Source: Streptomyces sp. NRRL WC-3618 (GTDB lineage Bacteria > Actinomycetota > Actinomycetes > Streptomycetales > Streptomycetaceae). From it: DNA of 7,356 nucleotides. The translations under genes were made by a program, and so were the position numbers. The stretch is from positions 1 through 7,356 of the forward strand of contig NZ_LGDW01000127.1 of NCBI RefSeq assembly GCF_001280005.1, written 5' to 3'. The notes beneath the pieces are model-generated. The model had not been told where the DNA came from and did no database searches. It was given only the letters and a program-made list of their open reading frames with translations. Position 1 is the stretch's first letter. Each line of letters starts with the position of its first letter. Below are positions 1 to 5,976 of the stretch, one piece after another.

Positions 1-6
1 CCACCC

Positions 7-1713
7 CTAAGTGGTCCGCCTCCGCCGAGCCCCCGGCCGCCGCTCACTAGGCCGAGTAACCGGATCCCCCGACTCCACAGCAGAAGCCCTCCGCCGCAAC
101 CCGAAGTCCGCCAACGCCTCCGCCAACTTGTGCACGGAAGGCTCCGGAGCCATCACATCGACCCGCAGCCCATGCTCCTCCGCGGTCTTCGCCGTAGCCG
201 GCCCAATACACGCGATCACCGTCACGTTATGAGGCTTGCCCGCGATCCCCACAAGGTTCCGCACAGTGGACGACGACGTGAAGAGAACGGCATCGAAGCC
301 ACCCCCCTTGATCGCCTCCCGAGTCTCCTGCGGCGGCGGCGACGCCCGCACCGTCCGGTAGGCGGTGACGTCGTCGACCTCCCAGCCCAGCTCGATCAGC
401 CCGGCGACGAGCGTCTCCGTGGCGATGTCGGCACGAGGCAGGAACACACGATCGATCGGGTCGAAAACCGGATCGTAGGGAGGCCAGTCCTCCAGCAACC
501 CGGCAGCGGACTGCTCCCCACTGGGCACCAGATCGGGCTTCACCCCGAAAGCGACCAACGCCTTGGCGGTCTGCTCACCCACCGCCGCGACCTTGATCCC
601 GGCGAAGGCACGGGCATCGAGCCCGTACTCCTCGAACTTCTCCCGCACGGCCTTCACGGCGTTCACCGAGGTGAAGGCGATCCACTCGTACCGCCCGGTG
701 ACGAGCCCCTTGACCGCCCGCTCCATCTGCTGCGGGGTCCGAGGCGGCTCGACGGCGATGGTCGGCACCTCGTGCGGCACGGCCCCGTAGGACCGCAGCT
801 GCTCGGAGAGCGACGCCGACTGCTCCTTCGTACGCGGCACGAGGACCCGCCACCCGAACAGCGGCTTGTTCTCGAACCACGACAACTGCTCGCGCTGGGC
901 GGCGGCGGACCGCTCGCCGACCACGGCTATCACCGGCCGGCCCCCGTCGGGAGACGGCAGCACCTTGCCCTGCTTGAACGTCTGGGCGATGGTCCCCAGC
1001 GTCGCCGACCAGGTCCGCTGACGCGTCGTGGTCCCGGCGATCGTCACGGTCAACGGGGTGTCGGGCTTGCGCCCGGCCGCGACCAGCTCACCGGCGGCCG
1101 CGGCCACCGAATCCAGGGTCGTCGAGACGACAACGGTCCCGTCCGACGCCCCGACCTCGGTCCAGCAGCGGTCGGAGGCGGTACGGGCGTCCACGAACCG
1201 GACGTCCGCGCCCTGCGCGTCGCGCAGCGGCACACCGGCGTACGCGGGCACGCCCACGGCGGCCGCGACGCCCGGTACCACCTCGAAGGGGACACCGGCG
1301 CGTGCGCACGCCAGCATCTCCCCGGCGGCGTACGCGTCGAGCCCGGGATCCCCGGACACCGCACGTACGACCCGCCTGCCGCCCCGTGCGGCCTCCATGA
1401 CAAGATGTGCGGCATCCCGCACAGCGGGTAGACCAGCGGTCGTTGACGCGCCGTCAACAACCGTTAGTTGAGGCGTGCCTGTGCCTGGATGCGTGCTGCC
1501 AATAGGCGTGTCCAATTCGGTGTCGAGCTCGGCAACGCCTTGTCTGGCGTGCGCGCGTACGACGTCGAGCACCTCGTGCTCGGCGACCAGTACGTCCGCG
1601 TTCGCCAGCGCCTCGACGGCGCGCAGAGTCAGTAGTCCCGGATCCCCGGGTCCGGCACCAAGAAAGGTGACGTGCCCATGGTCCGGACCGGCGGGAAGGG
1701 TGGTGGGGCTCAC
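7..1713 (-). CDS. hemD: Uroporphyrinogen-III synthase fused to an N-terminal SUMT-like methyltransferase domain
   Basis: This 568-residue cytoplasmic protein closes preuroporphyrinogen to uroporphyrinogen III, the branch point to heme, siroheme and cobalamin. Residues 14-245 resemble S-adenosylmethionine uroporphyrinogen-III methyltransferase (CobA type), with the N-terminal glycine-rich loop VTFLGAGPGDPGLLTL (15-30) and FEVVPGVAAAVGVPAYAGVPL (143-163) conserved. Residues 285-540 are the HemD domain, with WRVLVPRT (288-295), FTSVNAV (347-353) and FTSSST (478-483). A basic tail follows. The methyltransferase half is divergent: the usual GGDPFxFGRGGEE stretch is replaced by SGDPGLDAYAAGEM (120-133), so methyltransferase activity is doubtful. 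The HemD assignment is firm. The GTG start shares a GTGA overlap with the hemC stop and has GGGGGAG (1722-1728) 8 nt upstream. Residues 53-106 use unusually AT-ending codons. The gene is last of the four visible; anything after its TAG lies outside the window. Confidence 0.93.
   Translation of the reverse strand: MSPTTLPAGPDHGHVTFLGAGPGDPGLLTLRAVEALANADVLVAEHEVLDVVRAHARQGVAELDTELDTPIGSTHPGTGTPQLTVVDGASTTAGLPAVRDAAHLVMEAARGGRRVVRAVSGDPGLDAYAAGEMLACARAGVPFEVVPGVAAAVGVPAYAGVPLRDAQGADVRFVDARTASDRCWTEVGASDGTVVVSTTLDSVAAAAGELVAAGRKPDTPLTVTIAGTTTRQRTWSATLGTIAQTFKQGKVLPSPDGGRPVIAVVGERSAAAQREQLSWFENKPLFGWRVLVPRTKEQSASLSEQLRSYGAVPHEVPTIAVEPPRTPQQMERAVKGLVTGRYEWIAFTSVNAVKAVREKFEEYGLDARAFAGIKVAAVGEQTAKALVAFGVKPDLVPSGEQSAAGLLEDWPPYDPVFDPIDRVFLPRADIATETLVAGLIELGWEVDDVTAYRTVRASPPPQETREAIKGGGFDAVLFTSSSTVRNLVGIAGKPHNVTVIACIGPATAKTAEEHGLRVDVMAPEPSVHKLAEALADFGLRRRASAVESGDPVTRPSERRPGARRRRTT
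1406..1463 (-). other. Two adjacent hairpins inside the hemD coding sequence
   Basis: The first inverted repeat is TGTGCGG/CCGCACA (1406-1412 and 1417-1423) around a 4-nt loop. The second has 12-bp arms (1437-1448 and 1452-1463) around a 3-nt loop; its one DNA mismatch becomes a G-U pair in the minus-strand mRNA, giving a 12-bp RNA stem. They cover codons 97-103 and 84-93 of hemD, in a stretch of atypical codon choice. Seven-bp dyads are expected by chance in DNA this GC-rich; the 12-bp one is more notable. No function is claimed. Confidence 0.5.
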
Positions 1714-2711
1714 TGTGCTCGCTCCCCCATCAGACCGGCCGCGCCCTTGGCAAGCATCTCGGCTGCGAGTTCACGGCCGAGCGCCATTGCTTGGTCGTAC
1801 GTCTCGGGCACGGGACCGGTGGTGGACAGCTGCACCAGCGTCGAGCCGTCGGTCGTGCCGACGACGCCGCGCAGGCGCATCTCCTTGACAATCTGCCCGT
1901 CGGCCAGAAGGTCGGCCAGCGCGCCCACAGGGGCGCTGCAACCGGCCTCCAGGGCGGCGAGCAGTGACCGTTCGGCGGTCACGGCGGCCCGGGTGTCCGG
2001 GTCGTCGAGCGCGCCGAGTGCCGCGATGAGGTCAGAGTCGTGGGAGGTGTTCCCCGCTCTGCACTCGATCGCCAGGGCCCCTTGGCCAGGGGCAGGCAGA
2101 ACCATGTCGACCGACAGGAAGTCGGTCACTTCGTCGGCGCGCCCGATGCGGTTGAGCCCGGCCGCGGCCAGGACAACGGCATCCAGCTCGCCACGTCTCA
2201 CGAACCCGATCCGGGTGTCGACGTTCCCCCGGACCGGCACGACCTCGACGCTCAGCCCATGGGCACGCGCGTACGAGTTCAGCTGGGCGGTACGCCGGGT
2301 CGACCCCGTCCCCACCCGCGCGCCGCGCGGCAGGTCGGTGAATTTGAGGTCGTCGCGGGCCACTAGGACGTCACGCGGATCCTCGCGCTCGGGTATCGCG
2401 GCCAGCACCAGGTCGTCGGGCTGCGCGGTCGGCAGGTCCTTCAGCGAGTGCACCGCGAAGTCGACCTCCCCGCGCAGCAACGCCTCGCGCAGAGCGGTCA
2501 CAAAGACGCCCGTGCCGCCGATCTGGGCGAGGTCCGCACGGGACACGTCGCCGTACGTCGTGATCTCGACGAGCTCGACGGGCCGCCCGGTCAGCCGTCT
2601 CACGGCGTCCGCGACCTGGCCGGACTGGGCCAGGGCGAGTTGACTCCGCCGGGTCCCAAGTCTGAGCGCTCTCAGCGCCCCTTGTGCTGGCCCTCGTACT
2701 GGCTCACTCAT
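1710..2711 (-). CDS. hemC: Porphobilinogen deaminase (hydroxymethylbilane synthase)
   Basis: This 333-residue cytoplasmic enzyme condenses four porphobilinogens into preuroporphyrinogen, the substrate of HemD encoded just downstream. It shows the family signatures in order: LRLGTRRSQLAL near the N terminus (16-27), HSLKDLP (88-94) carrying the catalytic aspartate D92, GTGSTRR (134-140), VRGNVDTR (160-167), LPAPGQGALAIE (205-216), and EAGCSAPVG (255-263), whose C258 should hold the dipyrromethane cofactor. Its length is close to the usual 310-330, with about a dozen extra residues at the N terminus. The ATG overlaps the hemA stop by 4 nt (ATGA) and has GAGGG (2717-2721) 5 nt upstream. The stop overlaps the hemD GTG. 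All key residues are present and nothing looks damaged. Confidence 0.97.
   Translation of the reverse strand: MSEPVRGPAQGALRALRLGTRRSQLALAQSGQVADAVRRLTGRPVELVEITTYGDVSRADLAQIGGTGVFVTALREALLRGEVDFAVHSLKDLPTAQPDDLVLAAIPEREDPRDVLVARDDLKFTDLPRGARVGTGSTRRTAQLNSYARAHGLSVEVVPVRGNVDTRIGFVRRGELDAVVLAAAGLNRIGRADEVTDFLSVDMVLPAPGQGALAIECRAGNTSHDSDLIAALGALDDPDTRAAVTAERSLLAALEAGCSAPVGALADLLADGQIVKEMRLRGVVGTTDGSTLVQLSTTGPVPETYDQAMALGRELAAEMLAKGAAGLMGERAQ
1722..1728 (-). promoter_or_regulatory. Ribosome binding site for hemD
   Basis: GGGGGAG lies inside the 3' end of hemC, 8 nt before the GTG at 1713. It supports this GTG as the true start and shows that hemD can recruit ribosomes independently, besides coupling through the 4-nt overlap. 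Confidence 0.7.
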
Positions 2712-4528
2712 GCTCGCCCTCGGTTCTCGGCGTTCGTCTCGGTGGTGGTGTCCGGCCCGTCCTGGTCGGCCCGGGACACGGAGGCGACCGTCTCCTGGTC
2801 GAGGTCGAACAGGGTGCGCAGCGCGTCCGCGTACCCGGCGCCGCCGGGCTCGGCCGCGAGCTGCTTGACCCGTACGGTCGGCGCGTGCAGCAGTTTGTCG
2901 ACCACGCGCCGCACGGTCTGTGTGATCTCGGCGCGGTGCTTCTCGTCGAGGCCGGGCAGCCGCCCGTCGAGCCGGGCGATCTCACCGGCGACGACATCGG
3001 CGGCCATGGCGCGCAGCGCCACGACGGTGGGCGTGATGTGCGCGGCCCGCAGGGCGGCCCCGAACGCCGCGACCTCGTCGGCGACGATCCGCCGGACCTG
3101 GTCGACGTCGGCCGCCATCGGGGCGTCCGCCGAGGCCTCGGCCAGCGACTCGATGTCCACCAGCCGCACGCCGGCCAGCCGGTGCGCGGCGGCGTCGACG
3201 TCCCGGGGCATCGCGAGGTCGAGCAGCGAGAGCACGGGGGCGGGCCGCGGAACACCGACGACCACCTCGGGGCGCCGACGCTCGGGAATCCGCCCGAGGG
3301 TGGCCGCGGTCAGGGCGAGCGCGGCGATGAGTTCACGGTCGTCGTCCGGCGTACGGCGGGCGGTGTCCCGCCGGTCCACGGTGCCGTTGTCGACCCAGGC
3401 CGCGTGCTGTTCGAGCGTCGCCGCGTCCATCCCGGCGACGGCGGCCTCGCCCATCACGGAGAACCCGGCGGACTCCTGCACGGCCTGCCCGGCCTGCGCG
3501 GTCTGCCCGGTCTGCGCCGCGGACAGGTCGAGCGGACAACCGTCCTCGGTACCGAGACTGGTGGGCGGCAGGACGGCCCGTACGCCACCCCGGGCGGTCG
3601 TCCGAGGGGACAGCCCGGCCTCGTCGGCCGGCACCCGACCCTCGACGGCCGCCGCGACGATGCCGGCGGTGAGGACGAGCCCGGTCGCACCGGTACAGGA
3701 AACGGCTATATCGGCACGTGTCAGCTCGAAGGGCACCGATGCCATCGGAACGGCGCGGGCGACCACAGAAGTGACCCCACCCTCGCGCCCTTCGCGCCCC
3801 TCGTACTGACTGTTCTCGCTGTTCTCGTTGATGATCTGGGCGAGCCGCTCGGCACGATCAGGTGTGCGGTTGGCGACGACGATCTCGGCGACCCCGAGCC
3901 GCGCGAGGGTGGCGGCGGCCAGCGAGGACATCGACCCGGCACCGATGACCAGGGCTTTCTTGCCCGCGGCCCAGGATTCCACCGAACCACCGGCGCTCCT
4001 GCCCCCCGCGAGCTGCTGGAGCCCGAAGGTGACCAGGGACTGTCCCGCCCGGTCGATGCCGGTCTCGGAGTGGGCGCGCTTGCCGACCCGCAGCCCCTGC
4101 TGGAACAGGTCGTTCAGCAGCCGGCCGGCCGAGTGCAGTTCCTGCGCGAGGGCGAGCGAGTCCTTGATCTGTCCGAGGATCTGCCCCTCGCCGACGACCA
4201 TGGAGTCGAGCCCGCAGGCGACGGAGAACAGGTGGTGGACCGCCCGGTCCTCGTAGTGCACGTACAGGTAGGGAGTGAGCTCGTCGAGCCCCACTCCGCT
4301 GTGCTGGGCGAGCAGGGTGGACAGCTCGGCGACACCCGCGTGGAACTTGTCCACGTCCGCGTACAGCTCTATGCGGTTGCAGGTGGCGAGCAGCGCGGCC
4401 TCGGTGGCGGGTTCGGCGGCGACGGTGTCCTGAAGCAACTTGATCTGCGCGTCCTGCGACAGCGCGGCCCGCTCGAGGACGCTGACGGGAGCACTGCGGT
4501 GGCTCAGCCCGACGACGAGGAGACTCAT
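2708..4528 (-). CDS. hemA: Glutamyl-tRNA reductase with large insertions
   Basis: The enzyme reduces glutamyl-tRNA(Glu) with NADPH to glutamate-1-semialdehyde, the first committed step of C5-pathway tetrapyrrole synthesis. The N-terminal catalytic domain contains TCNRIELY with the nucleophile C50, and the signature from HYEDRAVHHLFSVACGLDSM (91-110) into VVGEGQILGQIK (111-122). The NADPH domain has VIGAGSM (194-200) and VVANRT (217-222). The C-terminal helical dimerisation domain runs from about 475 to 575. At 606 residues it is far longer than the roughly 420 of E. coli HemA. About 130 residues (299-430) sit between the SCTGATG loop and the LLDLAMPRDVD strand, which are normally close together, and a shorter Asn/Glu/Gly-rich insert lies near 233-252. 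Streptomyces HemA proteins are known to be long, so this is likely lineage-typical. The ATG overlaps the rex stop (ATGA); no strong Shine-Dalgarno is visible, suggesting translational coupling to rex. Confidence 0.96.
   Translation of the reverse strand: MSLLVVGLSHRSAPVSVLERAALSQDAQIKLLQDTVAAEPATEAALLATCNRIELYADVDKFHAGVAELSTLLAQHSGVGLDELTPYLYVHYEDRAVHHLFSVACGLDSMVVGEGQILGQIKDSLALAQELHSAGRLLNDLFQQGLRVGKRAHSETGIDRAGQSLVTFGLQQLAGGRSAGGSVESWAAGKKALVIGAGSMSSLAAATLARLGVAEIVVANRTPDRAERLAQIINENSENSQYEGREGREGGVTSVVARAVPMASVPFELTRADIAVSCTGATGLVLTAGIVAAAVEGRVPADEAGLSPRTTARGGVRAVLPPTSLGTEDGCPLDLSAAQTGQTAQAGQAVQESAGFSVMGEAAVAGMDAATLEQHAAWVDNGTVDRRDTARRTPDDDRELIAALALTAATLGRIPERRRPEVVVGVPRPAPVLSLLDLAMPRDVDAAAHRLAGVRLVDIESLAEASADAPMAADVDQVRRIVADEVAAFGAALRAAHITPTVVALRAMAADVVAGEIARLDGRLPGLDEKHRAEITQTVRRVVDKLLHAPTVRVKQLAAEPGGAGYADALRTLFDLDQETVASVSRADQDGPDTTTETNAENRGRA
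3481..3516. repeat. 9-bp tandem repeat (4 copies) inside hemA
   Basis: Four consecutive 9-mers of the form CGGYCTGCS fill this stretch, with a weaker unit before them. On the coding strand they give (A/G)Q(T/A) tripeptides, making the Gln/Ala-rich part of the HemA insertion (residues 338-351). The phase keeps the frame open, so gain or loss of a unit would only change linker length. This looks like slippage-generated low-complexity sequence. Confidence 0.8.
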
Positions 4529-5355
4529 GCCGGCATCACGGCGGGAATGTCCCCGTCAGGCCCATTGCCGTCACCACTGCTGCCGCTGCCGCTGCCGCTG
4601 CCGCTACGACCCTGCGCCTTGGCCGAGACCACCGCGACGGCTGCCGCGGCTGTCGCGGCGGCGTCGGCGGCGGCCGCTGCGGCGTCGGCCTCCTCGCCCG
4701 CCTTGCGCTGCTCGTGGAAAGCGAGGATCTGCAACTCGATGGAGAGATCGACCTTGCGTACGTCGACACCGTCCGGAACGGTCAGGACGGTCGGCGCGAA
4801 GTTCAGAATGGACGTGACGCCCGCGGCGACGAGCCGATCGCACACGGGCTGCGCGGCACCGGCGGGGGTGGCGATAACGCCAATGGACACACCGTTGTCC
4901 GCGATGATCCTTTCCAGATCATCGGAGTGCTGCACCGGAATACCGGCGACCGGCTTTCCCGCCATGGCGGGATCGGCGTCGATGAGAGCGGCCACCCGGA
5001 ATCCACGGGAGGCGAAGCCGCCGTAGTTCGCGAGGGCGGCGCCGAGATTACCGATGCCGACGATCACTACCGGCCAGTCCTGGGTCAGCCCCAGCTCACG
5101 CGAGATCTGATAGACGAGATACTCGACGTCGTACCCGACCCCACGCGTTCCGTAGGAACCCAGGTAGGAGAAATCCTTGCGCAGCTTCGCGGAGTTGACT
5201 CCCGCGGCGGCCGCCAGTTCCTCGGAGGAGACCGTGGGCACCGAGCGCTCCGACAGTCCGGTCAGCGCACGGAGGTACAGCGGAAGCCTGGCGACGGTGG
5301 CCTCGGGAATCCCTCGGCTGCGGGTCGCCGGTCGGTGAGTTCGGCCAGTTGCCAC
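4525..5355 (-). CDS. rex: Redox-sensing transcriptional repressor Rex
   Basis: Rex is a homodimeric DNA-binding repressor that senses the NADH/NAD+ ratio: NADH binding releases it from its operators at respiratory and heme genes. The 276-residue product has a winged-helix N-terminal domain (about 17-82), including NSAKLRKDFSYLG (54-66) and GSYGTRGVGYDV (67-78). A Rossmann fold follows with VVIVGIGNLG (96-105), ALIDAD (123-128) and GVIATPA (159-165), then NFAP (185-188) and the C-terminal domain-swap helix VDLSIELQILAF (202-213). Residues 217-276 are an Ala-rich then Gly-Ser tail beyond the conserved fold. The frame is open to 5580, but the GTG at 5355 is preferred: AGGAG lies just upstream, conservation begins here, and the extra codons would run through the operator and promoter. 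It is first in the operon, so repression by Rex would also be autoregulation. Confidence 0.96.
   Translation of the reverse strand: MATGRTHRPATRSRGIPEATVARLPLYLRALTGLSERSVPTVSSEELAAAAGVNSAKLRKDFSYLGSYGTRGVGYDVEYLVYQISRELGLTQDWPVVIVGIGNLGAALANYGGFASRGFRVAALIDADPAMAGKPVAGIPVQHSDDLERIIADNGVSIGVIATPAGAAQPVCDRLVAAGVTSILNFAPTVLTVPDGVDVRKVDLSIELQILAFHEQRKAGEEADAAAAAADAAATAAAAVAVVSAKAQGRSGSGSGSGSSGDGNGPDGDIPAVMPA
4580..4603. repeat. Hexanucleotide repeat (CTGCCG)4 in the 3' end of rex
   Basis: Four perfect tandem copies of CTGCCG, read as AGCGGC on the coding strand, encode the Ser-Gly run at residues 251-258 of the Rex tail. Copy number could drift by slippage without breaking the frame. An Ala-rich GCC/GCG tract lies just upstream in rex (residues 224-240). 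Confidence 0.85.
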
Positions 5356-5359
5356 GGTG

Positions 5360-5364
5360 CTCCT
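5360..5364 (-). promoter_or_regulatory. Ribosome binding site deciding the rex start
   Basis: AGGAG on the minus strand ends 4 nt before the GTG at 5355. None of the upstream in-frame alternatives shows as good a site, and they would lie upstream of the predicted transcription start. Confidence 0.75.
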
Positions 5365-5384
5365 GCGGGTAGCGCGGGGCTGCA

Positions 5385-5409
5385 GGCGGTCACACGTCCC
5401 TGGACCGCC
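5385..5409 (-). promoter_or_regulatory. Leader hairpin in the rex 5' untranslated region
   Basis: A perfect 7-bp inverted repeat, GGCGGTC (5403-5409) and GACCGCC (5385-5391) on the minus strand, encloses an 11-nt loop. It would form within the first 30 nt of the transcript predicted to start near 5414 and leaves the Shine-Dalgarno at 5360-5364 free. It may stabilise the mRNA end; it could also be a chance dyad. No intrinsic-terminator U-tract follows it. Confidence 0.45.
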
Positions 5410-5420
5410 CCGTCGAATGC

Positions 5421-5449
5421 AGGCTATGTCTTTGTGAACGCGTGCACAA
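5421..5449 (-). promoter_or_regulatory. Promoter of the rex-hemACD operon
   Basis: On the minus strand the -35 hexamer TTGTGC (5444-5449) and the -10 hexamer TAGCCT (5421-5426) are separated by exactly 17 nt. The -10 fits the Streptomyces TAGNNT form. The predicted start is near 5414, giving a leader of about 59 nt before the rex GTG. The -35 lies inside the Rex operator, so bound Rex would block polymerase directly. Confidence 0.75.
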
Positions 5450-5451
5450 AG
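5430..5451. promoter_or_regulatory. Rex operator (ROP)
   Basis: The site is a 22-bp palindrome with one mismatched pair: left arm CTTTGTGAACG, right arm CGTGCACAAAG. Its core fits the published Rex consensus TTGTGAANNNNTTCACAA except for one base in the right arm. It sits over the -35 box of the rex promoter, as expected for autoregulation and NADH-responsive control of hemA, hemC and hemD. Confidence 0.92.
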
Positions 5452-5475
5452 ATGGTGTCCGATTTGCCCGGCCAA

Positions 5476-5491
5476 CGTGACCGGGGTCACG
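5476..5491. promoter_or_regulatory. Candidate Crp-type operator upstream of the rex promoter
   Basis: CGTGACC and GGTCACG form a perfect 16-bp palindrome with a 2-nt centre. It fits the Crp/FNR-family pattern GTGA-N6-TCAC and the motif GTG-N6-GNCAC recalled for Streptomyces Crp. Its centre lies about 69-70 nt upstream of the predicted rex start, near the -71.5 spacing used by class I Crp activation. Which regulator uses it, if any, is inference. The right arm also overlaps a GGGGT/ACCCC hairpin (5483-5497). Confidence 0.45.
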
Positions 5492-5700
5492 CACCCCCGG
5501 CGCGCGCGTATGGAACCTGCACACAAGCACCGCAGTCCCTCGCCGTCACAGGCACCGTTCGGGGGCAAAACCGCACACACTCCTCATGAATCCCGCCCCC
5601 GAGATCTGAACCCGCTCGATCCTAAGCGACTTTCTGGACCACCTGGACTGCCCAGTCGGCACTTGATCGGAACTCGACCGCTCGGTAATCGATCAGGAAT
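5492..5700. other. Intergenic stretch between the glutaredoxin-like gene and the rex control region
   Basis: This is the distal part of the 345-nt gap between rex and the gene upstream of it. No convincing gene is present: the rex frame stays open across part of it but without conservation or ribosome site. A TGATCG/CGATCA inverted repeat (5664-5669, 5690-5695) with a 20-nt loop follows the 5701 stop codon, and small dyads lie at 5646-5657, but none makes a convincing terminator. Confidence 0.6.
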
Positions 5701-5976
5701 CTATGTGAGGGCTTTGCGAAGACGTTCTTCGTTGACACGCCAGAAGGTGTGCTGGGCGCCGTCGATGAGCACGACAGGGATCTGTTCCCAGTACTGACGG
5801 TTGAGTTCTTCGTCCTGAGTGATGTCCTTCTGTTCCCAGGGCACACCAAGATCGGCGCACACCTTCTCGACAACTCCCTGTGCGTCATCACACAAATGAC
5901 AACCAGGCTTCCGGATGAGAGTGACGAGCCGGGACTCTGGCGTACGACCGGCGACGCGCCGGAACAAGGGACTCAT
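5701..5976 (-). CDS. Glutaredoxin-like thiol-disulfide protein (DUF836-type)
   Basis: This small 91-residue cytoplasmic protein has a thioredoxin fold, probably acting in thiol-disulfide exchange; its partner is unknown. It shows the beta strand LVTLIRKPGCHLCDDA (17-32) with the redox motif C26-H-L-C29, the strand VPWEQKDIT (45-53), and QIPVVLIDG (65-73) with the cis-proline P67. This matches the glutaredoxin-like DUF836 family (PF05768), and the length is normal for it. The ATG at 5976 is the best start: no strong Shine-Dalgarno precedes it, but GACAAT lies 6 nt upstream, so the message may be leaderless; TTG at codon 4 is a weaker alternative. Codon choice is less GC-rich at third positions than in the hem genes. 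It lies upstream of rex on the same strand but 345 nt away, and is divergent from the phosphatase gene. Confidence 0.87.
   Translation of the reverse strand: MSPLFRRVAGRTPESRLVTLIRKPGCHLCDDAQGVVEKVCADLGVPWEQKDITQDEELNRQYWEQIPVVLIDGAQHTFWRVNEERLRKALT

Noticed and set aside
130..1431. A 433-codon plus-strand open frame opposite hemD
   Set aside because: Antisense to the HemD/SUMT-like gene, with His/Arg/Gly-rich composition typical of frame shadows and no domain.
2684..5026. A 780-codon open frame on the plus strand opposite hemA and rex
   Set aside because: It is a high-GC shadow frame: it is Arg/Gly/Asp-biased, has no recognisable domain, and lies fully antisense to two well-identified genes.
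5356..5580. N-terminal extension of Rex by 75 residues to a GTG at 5580
   Set aside because: It would read through the Rex operator and promoter, is Cys/Arg-rich and unlike Rex proteins; the GTG at 5355 has a good ribosome site.
5646..5695. Inverted repeats after the glutaredoxin-like gene as an intrinsic terminator
   Set aside because: The stems are 4-6 bp with either a 2-nt or a 20-nt loop, and no U-tract follows. Termination there is possible but not supported.
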